From positions 2,294,001-2,358,000 of the forward strand of contig NC_035792.1 of assembly GCF_001653235.2 (NCBI RefSeq): DNA of 64,000 nucleotides, in the 5' to 3' direction. The first letter of the stretch is position 1. Each line of letters begins with the position of its first letter. This document shows positions 58,087 through 64,000 of the stretch, piece by piece. The stretch comes from Pochonia chlamydosporia 170. Its lineage: Eukaryota; Ascomycota; Sordariomycetes; Hypocreales; Clavicipitaceae. The translations under genes were made by a program, and so were the position numbers. The notes below the pieces were generated by a model, which was not told the origin of the DNA, did no database searches, and was given only the letters and a program-made list of their open reading frames with translations.

Positions 58087-60078
58087 ACCCCCACAAAAAG
58101 AGATGGCGTTTCCATTCTCTTCTTGGATTTTGCTTTTGCACGACTAACTACTTGTGGTACGACTCTTGGTGGCCATCCTTGTGATTCTCTGTTGCTCGTG
58201 TTTATTAAATGACTGGACCCCATGGACTCGAACTCTGACTCCCTGGATCGGCGCCTGGCACGCTTTTGTTTTTATTAATCTATGCCTCCGGATGATTGAA
58301 CTCTGGATATACTCTTTACGCACCATGCTTCTGAGAGTAGCAAGTTTGCCTCTCATCGGACTAAGGCACCTGGATAATGTCACTCGGTGTCCTTTGCCAG
58401 ACCTTACTTCTGGATCAAAGGGGGACTTGTCTGCTCTTTGGGATACACCGTCGGACACCCTGGCCGCTGGCCTTTCGCATCTTTTGTCACTTAGCCTTCG
58501 AATACGCATGCCCTTGGGGTCTCGGAATCACTTATACGTTTCTTTTTCCTATTTTCAAACTGGTTGGGTGGATTACTGCATTTCTAGTCTTTCTCTGTTT
58601 GCTCGGCTCTTTGGAAAGCCCTGGATGAATGATGTCGCTTTTATGTTTCGCACAAATACTCATGGCGCAGGTTGGGTCGACGGATCACTTGATCGTCGGC
58701 GGTGGTTGTTCTTTTGATATTTTTGTCACCTTGCTGCCCGGATCCGGTCCTTCTAGTGGAGTTACCCTAATAACTGGATTATGACTTGCTCCTCACTTCG
58801 TTATCCTGGCTTGACTGGTCGAAGTGGTCCTGGATGCTCGCCGCGTTTCTCGTGTGCCAAAGCTGAGGCAATGTCCGGGCAGCTTGGTAAGTTTAAAAAT
58901 GAGTTTGTATATACTAGCCAGATGTCTTCAAGAGGATCCTTTTCCATTTCCTATTCGCAAAGTATCCCGGAATCTTTTCATGTGGAGTTGCCCAATGAGT
59001 CCATTGCATTGAGACGAACTAACAGTGATGATCTGCTAACAACAGCTAGATATTTCCGGTTATTATAATTTACCACAACGACTTACACATGCCACTATAT
59101 GTGCCCAATTCTCCCTGGTCGATTGTGTCTTTACTGGACGGAACCCCCTTTTGACCGGAATCTGGAAAGAATCTTGCCCTTTGGACCATGGCTTTTGACT
59201 ATTTTGGACCACAGCAATACCAGAACCTTTTGGAATCATTTGGAGCCTTGCCACTTTGGGATTATGAGATGCATTCTCGACATCACCGTCATATTTCTAG
59301 AACAACCCGAGCTTTTGTGTGGCTTGCAGGATCTTGCGCATGAAATATTCAACCCGCTTGCTTGGCGGCGCTGCCTTGAGGCACGAAATGTACCCTTTAT
59401 TCAGGCACTTGAACCAATATTTCGCAATTTTTTTCTGCTGTAAGTTCAACCGTCGCATAAAAGCAGTTTCTGTTTAGCTGTTTTGAACAATTTGCTTTAT
59501 CGTGGTGCCTTCCGAGACAACATTTCTATGGCCAGAGTTTATTCTATCCATCCGGCTGGTGGCCAAAATATTGTCAATGTGTCGATACCCTGTCCCTTCT
59601 CTGAGCGTATCACCTCATACGGTCTTCATTTTTTTGCAATTTTCCACGGACGAAAAATCGAAATGTACACCACCTTCTAGGACCTAGCCGCATCTGCAGG
59701 ACCCAACATCCACAGGATCAATGCTCATACTCCGCTGGATATTTCGATTTGATTGTGGAATCTCTGGAATACTTAGGACAACACTTTTGGGTGGCAAAGG
59801 AATGTTTGCAAAGTGCTGGAGAGTTTGTACGGTTGTAGGTTGGGAGGCTCCGGAATGAAGACATTAGGGGCAATCTCATCAGGGGAGCTGGACACGGACT
59901 TCTCGGGGAGGAGGAAGTATATGGAATCGTCAGGACTACTTTTCGTATGCTGACTGCGGGGATAAAAGTTCTTGGAGATGTTGTTTAGACGCTCAATTCA
60001 TACTGTTTTGTGCTTCTAATTGATGAGATGATGTACACGGTGTGGTTACCCATATCCAACCCCGGCAGTGAAATAAGC
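58087..60078. other. Region downstream of rfeG
   Basis: About 2 kb. The plus strand is unusually T-rich from 58100 to 59700 and keeps frames of 187 codons (58154-58717) and 114 codons (59099-59443) open, but these lack protein-like motifs. A long 3' UTR or non-coding transcript of rfeG is the simplest reading. Confidence 0.4.
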
Positions 60079-60675
60079 TCAGTTTCCAATGTCCAAAATA
60101 CCATCAGCAACACTGAGGTCAATGGTGTCTTGCACCCATTCTTGCGAATGGCACGTTGGTTGCCACGTGCATGTCCGACAATCAGGGCCAGGCGGCGGTC
60201 TCTGGGGGTGTCCACGCCGGCATATATCCCGAAAGCGATCCAAGCTATCGGCTGAGATGGATCCCATACAGGTCTTCCTAATCAACGGGCCAGGCATCGC
60301 ACGTTCTGGGTCATCACCAGGTACTTCGGAATAACGCATGCCAGTCTCGGGCGTCCCAGTAACTTGCAGATATAGTCCGCAAACCGGTCCTTCTGATGCA
60401 GTCTGAACGAATAGCTTGTGTATGGATCGAGTACCACCCTCATATATGAGTCGGAAAACTGGGTATCGTTTGATTGTTGGCATGCGGGACCGTGGCGTGA
60501 CAGCACATGGTCTAGTTTTCAGAGGTATGGTGGCATTAGATGGAGATGAAGACCGGTTATCTTGGGCAGTAGTTGAGACGGGGCCGTAACGACGATAGAT
60601 GGCCATATGGAGACTGTGGTCTGGGGCTGTTGGTGGAGAGATTGCTGAACGGTATTCATTTCCGATGATGGCCAT
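60079..60675 (-). CDS. Small hypothetical protein, unrecognised fungal family
   Basis: A minus-strand frame from the ATG at 60675 encodes 198 residues. The first 65 are low complexity. From about residue 70 it becomes protein-like: YPVFRLIYEGGTRSIHKLFV, EGPVCGLYLQVTGTPETGMRY, DPERAMPGPLIRKTCMGSIS, DSLDRFRDICRRG and CHSQEWVQDTIDLSVADGIL. This layout, an RK-x-x-x-G segment followed by a (C)xxEWVxD helix, recalls a family of small fungal proteins of unknown function. I cannot name it with certainty. An intron in the N-terminal part is possible. No signal peptide or membrane segment is evident. Confidence 0.5.
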   Translation of the reverse strand: MAIIGNEYRSAISPPTAPDHSLHMAIYRRYGPVSTTAQDNRSSSPSNATIPLKTRPCAVTPRSRMPTIKRYPVFRLIYEGGTRSIHKLFVQTASEGPVCGLYLQVTGTPETGMRYSEVPGDDPERAMPGPLIRKTCMGSISADSLDRFRDICRRGHPQRPPPGPDCRTCTWQPTCHSQEWVQDTIDLSVADGILDIGN

Positions 60676-60985
60676 GCTGCTTGATGGAGGGAATGGATGG
60701 ATTGGCAACTGGGTTGCGGTGTAGGATTGGCAAATGGGGATGCTCGATGATGGGTTTGCTTGTCAATGGGTTGGTGAGTGATGGAATGCAGCGAATATAG
60801 GTGATACGGCGAATCTTTATATATGAAAATGGCCAGTCAAAAAGGAGTAGAGATTCTGAAATAAAGTCTTCACATGCAAAATGATGTTTGAATGAAAATG
60901 TGCGGCCATGATGCACTCCTTTATTGGAAAGGATATACAGTGGCGATGACTGTCCGAGGAACCACCAGGCTTCGCCGAAGTAGCT
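60676..60985. other. Spacer
   Basis: 310 bp. Nothing seen beyond a probable promoter for the minus-strand candidate ending at 60079 (ATATATAAAG read on the minus strand near 60815-60825). Confidence 0.35.
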
Positions 60986-61693
60986 CTACAAGATGAAATT
61001 TTCGCATTCATACCGTTCGTTCCATTTCTGCGTCCATTCATACTGAAAATATTCAACACCTTGATATGTCGCGTCAGTCACTTCGGCAGTCACCGCATGG
61101 CCCGAGCCGCTGCCGATCACAAACGCCTCGATACAGAAACAGGGTCTTTCCGCATAAGAAGATGTAAGGCTTGTAATTTCCACACGTACCGGCACACATG
61201 GATTGGCAGAACGCCCAGATTATCAAAGTGGTTAAGTTAGACTGGATGTCCCGTCCGTTCTAGCGGAGAGCCCCCCAGCAATACTCTGCAATCTCGTGTG
61301 TAGGGAATATGACGCCTCGCGGGAAGTACCATATTTGAGGTCCACGGCCATGATTCTGAATTGAGAAGTTGGTCCGTTGATCATGGTATGTTGCGTTTGG
61401 ATCCTAAGATGGAATGGATGGTGGTGGAGGCGGGCGGTAGTTATCGACGGTGTGAACCTAATTATGAGATGAGCTCATGGAACAAATGAATCACCTGCTG
61501 CTGAACTTGGCTTTTTGACTTTTACGGTAGGAGGCAAGTTGACTATAGCACGTCTTGTCTCGTAGGTCACTGGCATATGCTTGGGATTGATGAATGAATG
61601 TCGTAGGAATTTGTCGAATGGGGATTTATAGGCCGGAGTGTTGGGTATCTGGGTGATCCATAGGGGAGCGCGAACGTCGTTCAATGACTTCAT
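60986..61693 (-). CDS. Possible small multi-exon gene or gene remnant
   Basis: Three protein-like minus-strand blocks lie in order. 61693-61478 starts MKSLNDVRAPLWITQIPNTP with a genuine ATG. About 61412-61265 reads DPNATYHDQRTNFSIQNHG then PQIWYFPRGVIFPTHEIAEYC, preceded by a TCTTAG acceptor. About 61160-60986 reads SSYAERPCFCIEAFVIGSGS and YQGVEYFQYEWTQKWNERYE, ending in a stop at 60986. The blocks look like exons of one short, perhaps secreted, protein. I could not find a set of canonical splice sites that joins all three without a problem, so it may be a decayed gene. Function unknown. Confidence 0.3.
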
Positions 61694-64000
61694 CCTTGGC
61701 TAGCCACTTGACTCATGACCTGTACTCTTAACACAATAGACCTAGTCAGTATATAATATATTGGTAGTTTTATCCATTACAAAATGTCGCATATCGCGTC
61801 GTGTGCTGAGGCATATTGAGCTGTGTTGGTGTGTACTAAAATATATTGAAATATATTTGGCTGTGTTGGTGTATACTAAAATATATTGAAATATATTTGG
61901 CTCAGGAGTATTCATCGCCTTGGAAGTTTTACCCCAGGTGAATGAGACAATAAGCTAGACTGTTCCTGGAGCCATTTATCATCTTGGCTGGACCTCTGAT
62001 CCTTCATCTTATGCATGTTTCTGACCCGGGATATTCGATGATCGAAACTGGCATTCTGGAGAAACCTGGGGCGGAGCCAAAGCACATGTATCATATCTGC
62101 ATGCACATACTTGTCGCCGCAATCTCGATCTGGAAGTGTTCCATTTGCCACGCGGATGCCCGCCGATATGCCAGTCTCCAAAGCAGGCTGCCATGTCCCA
62201 GTGGTGGACAAGCATTACCAGACTCGCGACTCACGACACTAAGCTAACCATGTGATTTTGTCCCATTGTGTCCCGATAATCAGTCACATGGAATTGCTAC
62301 GAGCTTGACAGCTGTGCCCAATCTTGAGCAAGTGGTGTTTACTCTATCCGGGATAGAAATGTTAATGGGGTCTAGAAAGATGAACTATACTATGTGCCTT
62401 TTACCATTTGAAAAGATTTGATTCTGGAATTCATCATCACTGATGGCGGTTGATACCTGAAGCTTACGGCAAAGACTAGCCATTGGAACAACTTCAGTCT
62501 GTTATGTCAAGCTGACCACTTTCATGTCGATGCCAGATGTCGTAAAACAAGGACATCTGGATCCATTCTCTATTTCAAAACCAGCTTTTCAGCATGAAAG
62601 AAGGGGAGAGCGGGATTATTGTGATATAAAGCCTGGCAACATATGGCTTAGCCATGCTGAGGTCATGGCAAGTTCAACCTGAAGGTTCAGGCCCATAGTT
62701 GGAACGGGATGCGGGAAATTGGTACACTCGCGTCAGACGACTTCTCAATGTGCGAACCATGGCTCGACGAGCGGGACCAGCAGGATCTTCTCTTTGTGGA
62801 GGTTTTCGACCAATGCCTGAAACTTTTCGCATTTCGTAACTGTGCAACTTCTCTTTACCAGCTCATGGGTACGAATGGGCCGAGGATGCAAACAACTGGA
62901 ATCTCTGCCAGTCTCCGCCGTTGCACCTACAGTTGCTGCCATTCGGATGTGAACGAAAACGGCAGTCATATTTACACAATACTGGAAGAGAATGATACTG
63001 ACATTCGTCCTCTTCCTCTCACATCTCATGTGTGCAGCGAAGGGTTGTATTCATAAGCAGTAGGCTTACAGCATAGTAAGAATTCGAAGCAATCTCACGT
63101 ATACCGAGAGAGTAATGCGGTCAAAAGTACCATCAAGACATCCGTGGCCGTCTTTCAGACCGGTGGAGGCAAATCGCATGCCCTGTGTGGTGGTGGATTT
63201 GCATCATGAGACAGGCTCCTGCATCTTCTGATGGGAACGACTCTCCGATATATATTGACGCAGACGGAAGTCATGACAAGCTACGAAACCCGATGTGGAT
63301 AGTGCAAAAATCTTATCGTAACATAGTGGCAGGGACTAGAAGATGGGAATTGAGAATGTGTGCAGGAGAATTTCTTGTAACGGAGGCGGTGAACGGCGCC
63401 TTGGGATAGATGGGACGTCTTCAGAGTCGAGGCTGACGGAGGTATCATAGATGATCCTGCTTGAGGTGTGACTAGCAGCCTCACAAGGCCTTAGGTATCG
63501 GTCTGCGATTGGGAAGGTGAAGATAAAACTCGGCTACAGATTCGCTCCGACAATACTCCTTAGAGATCGTGTCAAATCGATATTTCCACGGTAGGTGTTT
63601 GATGCTGTGTGAACATATGTTGACTTGAGGTCTAATCCTTGATGCGCAGAATTGGCTTAGTGGAATCTCTCCAGCGCAAGTAGCAGTGAAGATGAAGACG
63701 CTGTACGCTGTCAAGGAAGCTCCAGCATTTCTGACTACTTGGTTGGTGACTCACCAAATGAGGTGCTGAGACATGGCCAAGGGGAACATCGAACTTTGAC
63801 GAGGTCCCAGGGTGATGAGGGCATGTCAACAACAGATCCAACTTACTAGCCTTGTGCGCCATGAACCAGCAGATGATTTGGGTCTGACGAATTGGCATTG
63901 ATTTGTGCCACTTTTGAGTAACAGCAAAGGATGTCATTCATGGTTGTTTGCAGCATCACCTGCAGACTTCCTCCACTTGTGTGTAAAACCGTGGACAGCA
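61694..64000. other. Right end of the window, no supported gene
   Basis: Apart from the 40-bp tandem duplication at 61821-61900, I see short frames only. Opposite-strand frames at 62709-63056 (plus) and 62745-63029 (minus) and the minus-strand frames at 63481-63937 each have an ATG or protein-like patches, but none has a motif that decides the strand. A gene may continue past the window edge. Confidence 0.35.
61821..61900 (+). repeat. 40-bp tandem duplication in AT-rich DNA
   Basis: Two head-to-tail copies, 61821-61860 and 61861-61900, starting CTGTGTTGGTGT and ending AAATATATTTGG. They differ at one position (GTGTACT versus GTATACT). The unit is rich in TATATT and lies in the AT-rich stretch 61740-61910. 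Confidence 0.9.

Noticed and set aside
58154..58717. 187-codon hydrophobic plus-strand frame after rfeG
   Set aside because: It opens without an ATG, has no family motif and lies in T-rich sequence that favours hydrophobic codons by composition alone.
1..64000. tRNA or rRNA genes, CRISPR arrays and intact transposons
   Set aside because: Reading for B-box-like GTTCGA sequences found only coding or unstructured contexts. No spaced repeats, terminal repeats or transposase/reverse-transcriptase motifs were seen. A tRNAscan and a repeat-masker run would be decisive.

Overview
This window is nuclear DNA from a filamentous ascomycete. The gene content points to a Sordariomycete and probably to Hypocreales: an RfeG-like regulator, an AzgA purine permease, a CFEM protein, a cAMP-receptor-like GPCR, a DUF3455 secreted protein and a Zn2Cys6 regulator. 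The order-level call is inference. Coding exons are interrupted by short introns (about 50-90 nt) with GTRNGT donors, CTAAC-like branch points and YAG acceptors. There are no operons, no CRISPR array and no rRNA or tRNA gene that I could recognise.

Layout. 1-5.4 kb: a secreted DUF3455 protein, a glutathione S-transferase (minus) and a divergently transcribed Zn2Cys6 transcription factor whose C-terminus looks short. 7.1-9.8 kb: a large F-box protein. 10.5-13.4 kb: a head-to-head pair, ribosomal protein uL22/L17 (minus) and fibrillarin (plus), sharing a promoter with a telobox and a CACGTG site. 13.4-18.6 kb: 5 kb without a convincing gene. 18.6-25.2 kb: a ferredoxin-reductase-type flavoprotein lacking a flavodoxin domain, an Hbn1/Frm2-like nitroreductase, and mitochondrial phosphatidylserine decarboxylase (minus). 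26.5-31.4 kb: a HERP/Usa1-like ER membrane protein, a small secreted CFEM protein and a UCH37-type deubiquitinase. 31.7-38.4 kb: AzgA permease (minus) and a disordered protein with a C-terminal methyltransferase-like region. 40.9-49 kb: a cAMP-receptor-like GPCR and a secreted GH29 alpha-L-fucosidase (both minus). 50.5-58.1 kb: DNA polymerase eta and RfeG. 58.1-64 kb: gene-poor, with one or two small lineage-type candidates on the minus strand and a 40-bp tandem duplication.

How the genes relate. Most are independent housekeeping or environmental-response genes: translation and rRNA modification, translesion synthesis, phospholipid synthesis, proteasome and ER quality control, purine uptake, detoxification and secreted proteins. 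Only the uL22/fibrillarin pair has clear promoter-level evidence for shared control. The GST/Zn2Cys6 pair is a plausible but untested regulatory unit. Exon boundaries were placed by splice consensus, frame closure and family continuity. All multi-exon models given below close in frame.
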